From Trileptium ribeirensis (Eukaryota > Nematoda > Enoplea > Enoplida > Thoracostomopsidae), in contig JASANE010017747.1 of assembly GCA_030248225.1 (NCBI GenBank), forward strand, positions 1 through 64,000: DNA of 64,000 bases, written 5' to 3'. Shown piece by piece: positions 22,801 to 32,299 of this stretch. The notes under the pieces are model-generated. The model saw only the letters and a program-made list of their open reading frames with translations, was not told the DNA's origin and made no database searches. The position numbers and the translations under genes are program-made. Each line of letters begins with the position of its first letter. The first letter of the stretch is position 1.

Positions 22801-24118
22801 ACCTGGAAATCAGATTTGTCGACCCTAGCCTCACTGAAAATTACTGAAAAAATATATTCGTCATGTACCTCGGACAACCAATTCATCGTATTCGGCCCAC
22901 CGAAATGATATATTGCTCGTCTTTAATGACCTGTACGCAACATATAACCAAAGAATAGAACATGATAGAAATCGAGGTCATTGACTCTAAACCCATTGCA
23001 AACCTCTAAAATAGCATTTATATATTCATACTGGGCTCTAGATTACCAAAACATCGTACTCAGCATAGGCAACTCTTATAAATAGACCATAATTCTTAAA
23101 GCTTTGATAACATATTTCGATCCTATATAACACTATATATCTTAATATTATATTATAACACTTATTCTGCTTATCATAATATGCCAATTGTTTTAACATT
23201 GCATTAGAAATATAGGCTTGTTGTAGGAATAAAAAAATTCATAGGTCAACCCGCACAATGGATTCGTTGTAAAAGCACATTTCTTTAGCATAAGCTGTAC
23301 TGCATCGCGAGTATAATAACCGCGGTCCATGCAAACGCAAGTTCGGATGTCACTAATAGAGCGGGTATCACAGCTAAAGTTACCATGAATATATCTGATG
23401 GTTCAGTTTTTATACAAAAATATGACGGATAAACATGCGGCATCGAGATTACAATAATTGATGACAAGTTTAACATATTCGTTAACCAACACTTACCTAC
23501 AGTAGCCCACCACGGCATGCCCACTGAATTATGCATCCAAACGAGCAATGACTGTACATACGAAGTGCAAGCACATTCAGAAAGATATGTTACAAAACTG
23601 CTACCGATTGTTGCAGTAGATGCGTAGCGACAGTGATGACTAGTTGAGGAATCGGTATGAAGCAAATTGACATTTCTCCATAAAGGTAATTTGCCAACTC
23701 TGAATGAACGCTGTCTAGCAGCTAAATAGGGCTTCACATAAGAGCTATTGTTCAAATCGGGTAATGCAAAAACTCTGTCGCTACTGGCAATAGACCGCAC
23801 TGTCAGGTTACAACATTCACTTGTAGGCAACAGACAGATAACCTGTTTACGTAGTAGGGTTGCGTTTGCAACACTTGAGCTTTGAATGCTGCTGCAGCAA
23901 GCGAAAGTCCGTGATTTAATTGATCCAACATTTGCAGTTATCGCGTTATGTCGAATCGTATTGGAGCATTCCCGTGACGTTTTCTTAACTAGCAGTTGCT
24001 TCGGACGTCGGATCAGCGCTGTCGTAGATAAAAAGGATAGCCCACAGGTGCCAGAGTGAAAATTGCTACTGCAGCACTGCCTGTTGAACAAGAGTCGGAT
24101 GCAAATTTTTAAATCCAT
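10630..24118 (-). CDS. COX18: COX18, mitochondrial cytochrome c oxidase assembly insertase (7 exons, spliced)
   Basis: A member of the Oxa1/YidC/Alb3 insertase family. COX18 sits in the mitochondrial inner membrane and exports the C-terminal CuA-bearing tail of COX2. Seven exons on the minus strand, each with GT-AG borders, join with matching phases into 1398 nt (465 residues plus stop): 24118-23497, 22265-22158, 17836-17772, 14320-14179, 13245-13087, 11711-11614, 10833-10630. COX18 rather than OXA1L is indicated by the block NCHP followed by QLPIWLFTSFALRNLSG, and by GLLWFPNLLVPDP. The first ~180 residues are rich in Arg, Ser and Cys and poor in acids, as in a mitochondrial presequence; the protein is longer than vertebrate COX18 mainly there. 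The first Met (24118) has an in-frame stop 24-27 nt upstream. Introns are 0.8-4.3 kb and full of transposons. The exon-5 donor is the one uncertain border (13087 or 13078; both keep frame). Confidence 0.93.
11614..11711 (-). CDS. COX18: COX18 exon 6: transmembrane helix 4
   Basis: The exon encodes GAIKQNWVLRLSMGFVYSLS followed by LLIGGVACYVPS, aligning with helix 4 of the insertase. The acceptor is CTATTGACAG and the donor TCG/GTGAGT. Length is 98 nt, phase 1 to 0. Confidence 0.9.
13087..13245 (-). CDS. COX18: COX18 exon 5: loop with WFP motif and transmembrane helix 3
   Basis: The exon encodes RVTGSSVSSEVLAPS, then GLLWFPNLLVPDP and the hydrophobic LLLLPLMVALFGIAN, matching the intermembrane-side loop and helix 3 of COX18. 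The acceptor is ATTTTTAG. The donor is either ATTA/GTATTA (13087) or TAT/GTGATC (13078); both leave one base, which fits exon 6. The plus-strand ORF over the same bases is a shadow. Confidence 0.85.
14031..14110. mobile_element. hAT-type MITE (family 1), right-end fragment
   Basis: GGCATGGTTTTTTGCCTTTT, then AGAACGCGATC and GCCGGAACCC match the right end of family 1. Only this end is present. It lies in the intron between COX18 exons 4 and 5. Confidence 0.45.
14179..14320 (-). CDS. COX18: COX18 exon 4: transmembrane helix 2
   Basis: This exon carries the most diagnostic COX18 block: KLYIEHNCHPARG, then QLPIWLFTSFALRNLSG. The acceptor is TTTCAG and the donor GTGAGT. A second AG seven bases further in (CTTGCAG) would fit a phase-1 predecessor, but with exon 3 included the first AG keeps the frame. 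Length is 142 nt, phase 0 to 1. Confidence 0.92.
14631..15624. mobile_element. Possible MITE with TGGACCC-rich ends, in a COX18 intron
   Basis: The left end begins CAAGGGTTTTTTTGGGTCC. The right end in reverse complement begins CAGGGTATTTTTT and continues with ACGGACCCAGGGTCCAG, so the ends form imperfect inverted repeats. Flanking duplications are unclear. Inside, at 15180-15250, is a stretch with repeated ACGGACGAACG units of a kind common in dispersed animal repeats. Confidence 0.45.
16184..16411 (+). pseudogene. Transposon-associated SH3/Tudor-like fragment
   Basis: After an in-frame stop the plus strand reads VGAIYEDNNWYMGTVILTD, CVEFMRPLIKAD and HVPRSNVLKIKTLRVAQKPS. The pattern (Y-E-D-x-x-W-Y-x-G-x-V, V-x-F-M-x-P, V-P-x-x-N-V-L) is like the small C-terminal domain found in several transposon-derived animal proteins. 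It lies in a COX18 intron on the opposite strand. The assignment is by pattern only. Confidence 0.35.
17772..17836 (-). CDS. COX18: COX18 exon 3: middle of the matrix helical hairpin
   Basis: A 65-nt exon encoding ALSTQYRRFSERTHKLLPGA plus F after the split codon. It is the least conserved piece and was chosen by position, phase (1 to 0), an acceptor CATTTAG and a strong donor GTGAGT. It supplies the roughly 20 residues expected between exons 2 and 4. The hydrophilic, basic composition suits the matrix-side hairpin. Confidence 0.75.
18557..21130 (-). mobile_element. RTE-type non-LTR retrotransposon, 5'-truncated, with 11-bp target duplication
   Basis: The element is flanked by direct repeats GTGTGTTCATT at 18546-18556 and 21131-21141, the duplicated target site. 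On its minus coding strand the 3' end has short (AAGAT)/(AAG) tail repeats, typical of RTE LINEs. It begins inside the endonuclease domain, so it is 5'-truncated. It sits inside a hAT-type MITE (18017-21975), which itself lies in the intron between COX18 exons 2 and 3, in the same orientation as the host gene. Confidence 0.85.
18582..21096 (-). pseudogene. LINE pol remnant: endonuclease, reverse transcriptase, C-terminal domain
   Basis: Three frames follow one another. 21096-20059 carries the end of an apurinic-type endonuclease (LGDFNAEVGSD, then IDYVLISRRF and the catalytic GSDHHLVAA). 20042-19245 is the reverse transcriptase with FVDFAAAFDSVHR, GVRQGCVMSP and catalytic YADD. 19218-18582 holds the C-terminal part with LLYGSESW, LRWFGHVHRMP and RKRWVDQVKTDV, disrupted by another frame change near 19080-19160. 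At least two frameshifts separate the parts. Domain order and motifs fit the RTE group. The first part of the endonuclease is missing. It cannot make a full protein in this state. Confidence 0.88.
22158..22265 (-). CDS. COX18: COX18 exon 2: transmembrane helix 1 and start of matrix hairpin
   Basis: The acceptor TTTTAG is followed by two bases that complete the split Val codon of exon 1. The peptide begins SATVLFKLLMFPLVVERER and ends LQPILKHNI, matching the end of helix 1 and the start of the helical hairpin between helices 1 and 2 in Oxa1-family proteins. The donor is ATAG/GTATGT. Length is 108 nt, phase 1 to phase 1. Confidence 0.9.
22266..23496 (-). other. COX18 intron 1
   Basis: Bounded by GTAAGT and TTTTAG. 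I see no further genes or clear element ends inside. Confidence 0.7.
23497..24118 (-). CDS. COX18: COX18 exon 1: presequence and first transmembrane helix start
   Basis: This exon gives 207 codons plus one base. It starts with MDLKICIRLLF and carries many Arg/Ser/Cys residues, fitting a long mitochondrial targeting region. It ends with YVQSLLVWMHNSVGMPWW followed by ATV, the family hallmark (G-x-PWW) just before transmembrane helix 1. The donor reads GTAG/GTAAGT, a near-perfect match to the consensus. The open frame continues past the donor to 23285, but that extension has no family similarity and is intron read-through. Confidence 0.9.
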
Positions 24119-24419
24119 ATATCCGTATATGATATATATTCACTGCAAAAAATACAGCACGATTTCATAAATTTAATATTATTAAAAACGAGCAATTGGT
24201 CAACCTAACGTTCGTCTGAATATGGACAGGGTTCATTTGGATAGGATTAAAATAATTATATTATAGCGAAATCAATGTAGAATTGATATATACTTCGTGC
24301 GGGTGTGAATTAGATTTCGCATAGTGTGAAGAACAAATGACACACGGAGTTTTTTAATCTTGACACCATTTTTCGCGAAGGGTAGCATGAGGAAAATAAA
24401 GTAACAAGCTTACAATCTG

Positions 24420-24935
24420 ATGGAATTTTACCGTTTGTTGGAATTTTACCAGAATGCTTCAAACGGTGCACCTCTGGCTCAGAACCAATGGGCCACAGGT
24501 TTTGACAGGGACTATAATTATAAGGCTAACTCTAGTTCAACAACCACTTATAAAATTGTCAAACTCTGTGTTTTTAATGCAAAGCGCTATAAAAACGCCG
24601 CTATGATCTTTCTGCTAAACACATTTTTACGTAACAATCAACCTTTGCAACGCGAAAAATTTTCTAAACATGCTGTCAATTTTTGTGTCCAGGCGGTGGT
24701 ATTTTTACTGGAGGAAACACGGCACGCGTTTTTATCAAGAAAAACCGAAAATGCCCACCCTCAATTTAGTAACACATATATTTTCAATGTTATAGAGTAT
24801 ATGCGCAGGACGAGTAATTATAGCAATTTCTGCCGTGTGTCTGCATTTATGTATGGATATGAAAATTCGAGTAGCTATTCAAAGTTATTAAAGACAAATA
24901 CAATTTCTAATTCATATACAGCTAGCGGATGTTAA
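24420..24935 (+). CDS. Uncharacterised 171-codon ORF divergent from COX18
   Basis: An ATG-started ORF lies about 300 bp from the COX18 start on the opposite strand. I recognise no family. The N-terminal part (GAPLAQNQWATGFDRDYN) resembles the GC-rich dispersed repeat near 17200-17340 in nucleotide wording (gaattttaccag, then cacct and gaacca), so part of it may be repeat-derived. The rest is Asn/Ser/Tyr-rich without clear transmembrane helices. The length is unusual for AT-rich noncoding DNA, but there is no further evidence of coding. Confidence 0.25.
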   Translation: MEFYRLLEFYQNASNGAPLAQNQWATGFDRDYNYKANSSSTTTYKIVKLCVFNAKRYKNAAMIFLLNTFLRNNQPLQREKFSKHAVNFCVQAVVFLLEETRHAFLSRKTENAHPQFSNTYIFNVIEYMRRTSNYSNFCRVSAFMYGYENSSSYSKLLKTNTISNSYTASGC

Positions 24936-27077
24936 CTAAAGTCAATTTCACATCGCCACAAACTGGTGTTGCACTACAGGAGGTATATATAAGGGTGCCG
25001 AAAAGTTAAAAGTATAAGGGCACCGCAAAAGGTTTACCACTAAAATTTTTTAATTTGGACCCTCCAGAAAGTTTCATCTCCCACGAAAATAGAGTGCTAT
25101 TTAAATACACTTAAGCATTTACTGACCATCTGAATCGCTAAACGCAGTATTACTGATGTAGATACATATATAAACAACAGGAAGTAGCCGGAATTCCTGT
25201 TCCGGCTACTGGGTTCTGTTCAGGCTAAATTTGGCCGGAATACAAATTCCGATTTCATGACTGTTGGGTATCTGCATGGTGAAATTTGTAATAAATATTT
25301 ATACACCTTTCCTAATCAAAATTTGCTAGCAAAAACAACAGGTGCAAAAAATCTTCGGCGCTATTTGTATGACATAAAACGAAAATATTTTAGCCTTTGT
25401 GCTCGCTCAGTTACTTTAATTAGCTATTTTAATTCACCAGCAGTCATTTATAAGAAACAAAAAATACCGGTTGTCAAACAAATCCTATCATATATAATTT
25501 ACTTATTTAATAAAATTTACAGTTTGTCAAGTGTAGTGCTCTGGTTCTCCACTAGCTGAAATTCTGATAGGGTGGATGAAAAGAGGGGGTCGGAACTGAG
25601 GACTTCAGATTGTAAATAACAATATGAACAGGGGCCCATGGCTTGAACTGGGTGCGTTCCTGGGATAAAAATCTAACAATTTTAAAAATTCTGTTTTTCA
25701 GCGAACACGCCAAAACTATTAATAAAAAGCCTCAAAACTGTGCAAAACGTCTCTATTGAGGTTAAACCCAATTTTCAACCAATTTATACAAAAATAAATC
25801 AAATTTTTAACTTCACAAAGCTAAATAGTGAAATATTTTATATCTGTACATGTTACTTATATACCTATATATGTTTTAATGACGGAAGCCAAAAAACTTT
25901 CCAGATTAGCAGGGACTCCGCTATAGGACCACCTCGAAGACCCTGTTTGATATCTTGTGACAAACAACAGTCAAACGTGTATCTATAAGAGTTAATTTTC
26001 ATTTACCAGTGGCAGCACAACATAGAGCAGTTATATTTCACATTGGCGCGAATTGTCTCACTAGTAACTATAGCTCGGCGAGAGGAGACGCGGTCAGCAT
26101 GGCTACCCCAACTCATTTAATTTTTCGGTATATACAAATTTAAAATACAAATTATACAAAGACAAGGTCCGGTCGTTCACAGTTATATGGCACTAAATTT
26201 TGGGTCGTACGTGTCGTGTTAACGGACCACTAATTACCTACCATTTTGCGGTACAAAATTTCAGAGGCCACAGAGGCACTGACAATATTTTTTGATTAAT
26301 GATTTTGATTTTCTGAAAGGAGATGTAAGCACATTTTCAACACAAATATTAGGAAGTACTTCGTACCGGACGTTAACGCAATTTTATCCAGATGTCAAAG
26401 CAAGCACTGGGCGCGATAGCTTAATCACAAGTGCCACGATGATTGATATTACAGAGAAGAGGCCGAAATCCGAACTAGTTTAATGCTTCATCTTTTAGCT
26501 TTGCAACCAGAATGTACCAAAAATAATGCTCCTTGTTACAGAGTTGGACTGCGACTCCAACTACAGTTATACTCTTCATGTTATAAAATTGGATACGGAA
26601 TGTATATTATTATGAATATTGAAATAAATACAATTGCATATGCAAATAATTTCAATATTGTTTACGAGGAGTGAAGTCACCCAGCCACAGTATACGATCT
26701 AAAATAGATTTTAGTCGAACACTTGACACAGAAATATCGAGATTTATCAAGACTTTTCAGTCGGCTGCTTTTCAAAACGTTTCTTCGTCTACTACATACA
26801 ATTTGCCAAAAAAAATCAAAAGTACGTTATATAACGTGGTGGTTGGTACGGAAGGAGACAGGAATCTACTGCCGCATGGCCGAACTCAGAATCATAACCT
26901 GAGTATTTCTGCCGCCACACGTGCTTGTCTAACAGCAAACGGTTTAACAACAGCTTATCTGATTATAAAATGAAACACAATATAACAATGTGTATTGAAT
27001 ATAGTACCTAATAAAAACACTACTGCAAGCCTTTGCGAATGACGGAAGATGTCAAATATAGCGGCTTTATAACAAAT
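24936..27077. other. No gene seen
   Basis: Contains one MITE end (25178) and a diverged GC-rich repeat near 25560-25660 (GAACAGGGGCCCATGG). The plus-strand ORFs at 26292-26483 and 26671-26973 lack recognisable domains. Confidence 0.4.
25178..25560. mobile_element. hAT-type MITE (family 2), one end only
   Basis: CAGGAAGTAGCCGGAA begins a stretch that parallels the left end of the 18017 element: runs of CCGG, then TTTCATG and TCTGCATGGTG. No matching right end was found downstream, so it is truncated or its other end has diverged. Confidence 0.4.
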
Positions 27078-27158
27078 CAGGCAGGAATGGCACAGTTCAT
27101 AGATCACCTGCTTATGGATACAAAGGCAGGAGGTCGTGGGTTCGAATCCCAAACCGTC
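27078..27158 (+). repeat. tRNA-derived SINE head or tRNA pseudogene
   Basis: A near A-box (TGGCACAGTTC) is followed by a stem CCTGC/GCAGG and a perfect B-box GGTTCGAATCC at 27139-27149. The anticodon loop between the stems is too long (14 nt) for a normal tRNA and the acceptor stem does not close, so this is a SINE head or tRNA relic with an internal pol III promoter. Confidence 0.65.
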
Positions 27159-28169
27159 CTAGCTTTTCATCGGTTATCACGTGTTCGAAAACATTAAATA
27201 GCCGATTGGGACCGTTTGAAATATGAACTAGAAAATTTATATTTTGTTATCCGACGAAAATACCCCAATTTAGTGTTTTAAAAGCTACACGTCACATATG
27301 ATCTTTACGAACTACACGTAATATCATTAATAAAACGAAATGTGTTAGCGTAAAGAAAAAATGCGGAATGTCAGTTGCCACGTTGTGCAACGAATTTGTG
27401 GCCGAACAGCAAATAGGTGCATAGTGTTAGCGAACAGACATTACCTTGTTTAGCAATCAGTCACTCTGCGTTCGCGAACGGAATTTTTTTAATTTACAAC
27501 TGGCTATAGCACCGACTGCTCTACTCTCTAATGCACCATTAACAGACAAATCTGTGCCCGCACTGCACGTTGTAATACGTAATATGTTTTATATCTACAT
27601 AATTCGTGGCAATCACGTTTATTGCTACAATATCATGATGTTTGTAGCGTCACCTTTTTTAGTGCACTAAATTTGTGTCAATGTTCACGATTATTGCTAC
27701 AATGAAATAGGAGAAACGTAGCACTAAGCAAGTCAGTTGGCAAAGAGACATGTAGTGATAAACCGTGTATAACAACAGTTGTAACTAATCTTAGTCACAA
27801 TCCTATACTTTCTGTAACATACGTCATGATTATAGCTACGGTCGTGGTAGCAAAGGTTTCTACCAGCTAACAAAATGTAGATATTGCTATACTTTATGCA
27901 AACATACTCATAGGGCAGGTTGTCCGCAGAAATTATTTCCCTGATGAAATTGTCATTTTTTCTCTGATTTTCTTCGAAAAATCTAAACAATTTCCCCGAT
28001 ATAAAACGCAGTTAATCACAAGAAAGCAACAGTAGAAACGCACAAAGCTTTTAACAAAATTTCTAAGCAAGATGGCAGCACCGAAAGCAAAACTGAATAA
28101 AGGAAACATAATAATACAACACAAGGCCTTTACCTATTCTCTTCTACTGCTGTTGACGTAGCTCAGCCG

Positions 28170-30180
28170 TCTGCTTATCGATATTACTGCATTTCGCGCT
28201 GCGATTTCTGCTTAAGTGCCTCCAATTCCTTCAGCTCCAATACCTTCTTTAGGCCGTTTCGCATGCGTCATAATGGCTGCATTAATGTTCACCGACAGCA
28301 CGCCACCAGTAGTCCGAAGACCGTCGCACACTGTACGCTGCGCTACTAACGTTTTCTCTTGAAGGTGTTCTTATTAACGGAGAAGCCCAATTCGACAGCC
28401 TCATTTCTCACACACAAAATTATTACCACCTGAGTAACAGCCCAAAGATCAGCGAACTCCTGGTTATCAGCCAACAAGCCGTGACAAAAGTGATCCAATC
28501 TAGAGCTTGTCGAAAATTCACGCAACGCAGGCTTTGTCGGATCAGACTAAATGAAAGCATCATACTGATTGTCCGCAGTGATGCTGCTAATTCGCTTTGC
28601 AGCCAAATTTATTTCAGTCATTTGCATTCGGATAACCGCAAGTTTCGAAGCATTCAGCATTGTTGCAGGATTAAAACACGTAGTTCCGCGTACGATGTGA
28701 TATTTCAGAGAGCACCTCTCAGACAATTTCGCCGCCATTGCACACACAAATCCCTAGCATGACACATACACCCAAGTATGTCCGACTCTGACGCTCCGAT
28801 TTTTCCACAGCTTGTTTTACCCCAAACCCTATGTCAACACGCCGCGCGGCTTATAAGAAGGATGGTCATATTTGCAGTACAGTTTCATAAGCTTCGCGGC
28901 AGTGGTGGCTTCGGATAAGGTGTCATCATTGACAAATCCAGCAAAAAGGTTCCACATGATTGGCTGAACAGCGTCGAATAAAAACAGGGCAATAAGAGCA
29001 GGGGATTGAAACCGCACGTGGAATGGTTGCACAACATTAGCGATGCACTTAAAAAATTCGAGCTTTGCAACTACCCGTTTGTCCCCACAGGAAGCCTCTA
29101 CGGTTGAAAAAGTGCCAATGTTCGATTTTGGCTCAATTTCCACAACAAACTTTTTCATATTATAAAGGACTTCGATAACACGACTACGGCTACGTTTTCT
29201 ACCCAGGGAATAGCGTAAAATTTTAACGGAAACTCATTCTTTGCAGTGATGTGAATGTAGTCAGCCCACGGTGCTGAGCTGTCCTTGAACAAACTGTAAA
29301 AAGTCGCCAGAAGTTCCCAACCGGACAATCTAATGCCTGTTTCAAATGCACCGTGCACAAAATGAAGACCGCACTAACCTGTCTCAAGCAAATATTTATC
29401 GATGCTTTCAGCCAACTCTGTTTTGAAATCGGTGTAGAAGCGCCAGTTCACTGTCGGTCCATACATTACAATGTGCAGTATCAATTGGAAGACCACCAAC
29501 AGATTCTTTAAACAATTTGAACAAATCGTCGGCCATACTGTGACCGAGGAAAACAGAAGTCACGTAACGATTCACAACAGACTGTTTATCTCAAAATCTG
29601 ATAAAAACGTCTATTTGTCCTTTTTGAGCAACACGGTTTAGCGCTTCGTCTAACGCAATTAGATAGTCAGGACCTTGTCTAACCTGGGAGCGCAAGGTCT
29701 CCGCAAAATACGGAGCCAGGCCAAAATTAATCAAATAGGAAATCTTGCCACTTCTGCACCTGAACGAGTTGGCGATTTCGGAGTCTGGAAACATCATTTT
29801 TAACGATACGATTACTCCTTACTGAGAAGTGTTGTTGAATACAAGTGGCTGCCCACCCAATTTCAGCCTGCAGCACTTCACTTTTCAAAACAAAACCAGA
29901 GGTTCTTGGGATCTCCGGCGCCGCCTAGTCGACTTCTGGAGCAATCGCTGCCTGTCTTGCAAACACCACTTTAATGGATGGCAATGAAGAAAGTTCACGA
30001 TGTTTTTTGCTCTCCATATGTGTAGGGCTCTCGATGACATGTTACTAAGGTCTATGGGTTTCCGACAAAGTTTACAAAATGCTTTGTGTTTGTCTTTTGT
30101 AAAAGCGCACACCCATGGCGCGAACTCAAAATGTACATCAGGATCACACCAGTCAAGCGAGAAGTAAACATTTTAAGCCA
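28170..30180 (-). pseudogene. hAT-type transposase-derived gene, broken
   Basis: On the minus strand from about 30180: WCDPDVHFEFAPWVCAF and CKLCRKPIDLSNMSSRALH (N-terminal C2-type zinc finger); then SYLINFGLAPYFAETLRSQ and LDEALNRVAQKGQIDVFIRF; a stop; NRYVTSVFLGHSMADDLFK; GAFETGIRLSGWELL; KFYAIPWVENVAVVV; VQPFHVRFQSPALIALFLFD; SLKYHIVRGTTCFNP; and finally EFADLWAVTQVVIILC and GGVLSVNINAAI. The order matches a large family of hAT-related proteins with a BED/TTF-like finger and a C-terminal dimerisation region, widespread in animals. At least five frameshifts or stops. Confidence 0.8.
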
Positions 30181-30589
30181 ATGTTGTACTAATGAAGTCC
30201 GAAACACAAAACACAGGATGAATTTGTTGAACAAGCTACACCAGACCGCATTTGCAGAAACAAAATATACAAACAAGCATTCAGATAGTATGATGTAACA
30301 TGCTTGAACAACATAATCAGAAATTATTTTGCATTCCAAATGGCTAATGATTAAACGACTAAATTCCTGGAAGAGATATTGGAAAGACCGAAAAATTCGG
30401 GATCTTGCAACAAGCAACTGTCCTGCCGCTCACGAACGAAACGGATCTATAAGTTGGATCCCGCATATAAATAATTTCCATCAGTCAATGAATGGCAAAT
30501 CTGGGTAATTTTCAAACACTCCAGGAATAAATCAATTTAAAAAAAGTACCTATTTTTTTCCTGATGGGCCGAAGTTTTCTCTGATTCCA

Positions 30590-30810
30590 ATGATGAAATC
30601 GTGAAATTCCTTGATTTCCCTGATGCGCGGACAGTACCATAGGGGTGTAACCCCTGATGCGCCGACCGCTTCCCCTCCCGAGGGCCCGGCTACTCCCCCG
30701 ACAGGTTACCCTACCCCCGCCCCCAGCAAACGCCGTAGGGTGTAAATTCATATCTGCTGAAAGCCTCCCCTGGAGACCCGGCTGGCTACCCTTCTGACAT
30801 TGGTACATGT
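30590..30810. repeat. GC-rich block ending in ACATGTATGTA
   Basis: An isolated GC-rich patch (CCCCTCCCGAGGGCCC, CTCCCCCGACAGG, ACCCCCGCCCCC) in AT-rich DNA. It ends GGTACATGTATGTA, similar to the CATGTATG end of the 37686-39273 element, so the two may be related. Not a gene. Confidence 0.35.
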
Positions 30811-31063
30811 ATGTACTTATTATTACACTTTAATTTGAATTAGTCAGGCTTTTTCCTCACTTCATTGTGAAAGGTTTGACTGGAGCTGTATGCTAGGAGA
30901 GGACGACGAAAATTCTAATTTTTAAGTAAAAATCTAGATTAAAGTAAATACCACACAAAATTCTACACAATCATATTGAACTAAAATATTCATTTTTTTG
31001 GTATATTGTATAGGAATCTAAGGATAAAGTAATATTTGACCACTTTTTTTCGGGTGGAGCACA

Positions 31064-31486
31064 GCACGGTTTTTTTCGCATTTTTTGCGTAATTTACGCG
31101 TTTTTGAGGACCCGTTTCGCATTTTTTTGATCAAGCTTTGCGTGATTTACGCCTTTTATTTCTAGGTCCGGAGGACAAACTCGGCAGCTGACATATGGGC
31201 CGGATATTTTCCCCAAATTATTCAACATGATTCCCAATGCACAACAGCATCTGTTACAATGACAATATGCATTAACAGCAGCATACACAGTTTATGTCTT
31301 TCAAGAACCCGTATAACTAATGCGTTCTGGAAAGATAGAAACAGTTACATGCTGATATTAATGCATATCTCATTCCAGCGATTTTTTAAATATTGTGATA
31401 TGATAAAAATTTTTTGGTACACCGTTACGCATTTAAAAAAAACAGGTTTGCGTAATTTTCGCGATTCGGAAATTGAAAAAAACTCT
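31064..31486. mobile_element. 423-bp MITE with exact target duplication
   Basis: GGAGCACA occurs immediately outside both ends (31056-31063 and 31487-31494), an exact 8-bp duplication. The ends are T-tract inverted repeats (GTTTTTTTC on the left, the same in reverse complement on the right). Each is followed inward by copies of GCGTAATTTACGC-like palindromes. No ORF of note. Confidence 0.55.
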
Positions 31487-32299
31487 GGAGCACAGGGTGG
31501 TAAATCCTAATCCGTCTGTGCTTCAGATTTGGGGTGAACAAGTGTGAAAACTTCAACTTACTTCTGGTCACGTATAAAAACCATAAATCTCGTATATATA
31601 AAGGAAATATTCGATTGCTTGAAATTTTGCTGAAATATTAACGCATCTATAAGGCATGTAGATATGCGCAACAGCCGCTTCACGTTGCTATCAAGCATCT
31701 TCGATCACCGCTTCAATTTACCAGTCTGGCCAAATATTTTACTAATCTGTAGTATACGTGCCAAGCCGTAAATTAAAAGTATCGAACGAAGCCGTAAATT
31801 GAAAGTTTCGAGCCGAGTCAAGTAACACAAGAGTCCAACCGAACGATAATTTGGCTCATTTGTCTTCTAGAATCAGGCTAAGGGCTTATCGAAAACACAA
31901 ATACACAAATGTAATCCGTTTGTTACAGCGTTTTTCCAAACAGATATTCCACTGTTCAGCACCGTTTCTTTTACGAATACGCAGTATTATACGTTGACTG
32001 AATTGGAAGTTGTCTTGTCACTTGGGTACTGCGGATTTTACGCGGGAAAGATATTATTACTAGGTTATTGTTATTTACCTTTTAGCATACCTACTTGTGA
32101 AGTTCTGAGCCAATCATGAATTAGTTCTTTAACCGAGATTTGAAATGTAAAACAATAAACACTGCTCAACACTGTGTTAACTCCGTGTCGAAAGCGTATT
32201 TCTTTACGCTAATCTAAGTTAAACTTTGAAGTAAGTAGCAAACCGCGCTCTAATAGCATGAAACTCCAAAATCCGTAATAGGCAAGAGCAAATGCAACG

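Noticed and set aside
23285..24118. Single-exon 277-residue membrane protein, or OXA1L
   Set aside because: The frame past 23497 is intron read-through, since a consensus donor follows the PWWATV motif. The downstream exons carry COX18-type rather than OXA1L-type motifs.
26955..27152. Minus-strand ORF beginning MGFEPTTSC
   Set aside because: This peptide is the well-known by-product of reading a tRNA-type B-box in antisense; the locus is a tRNA-derived repeat.
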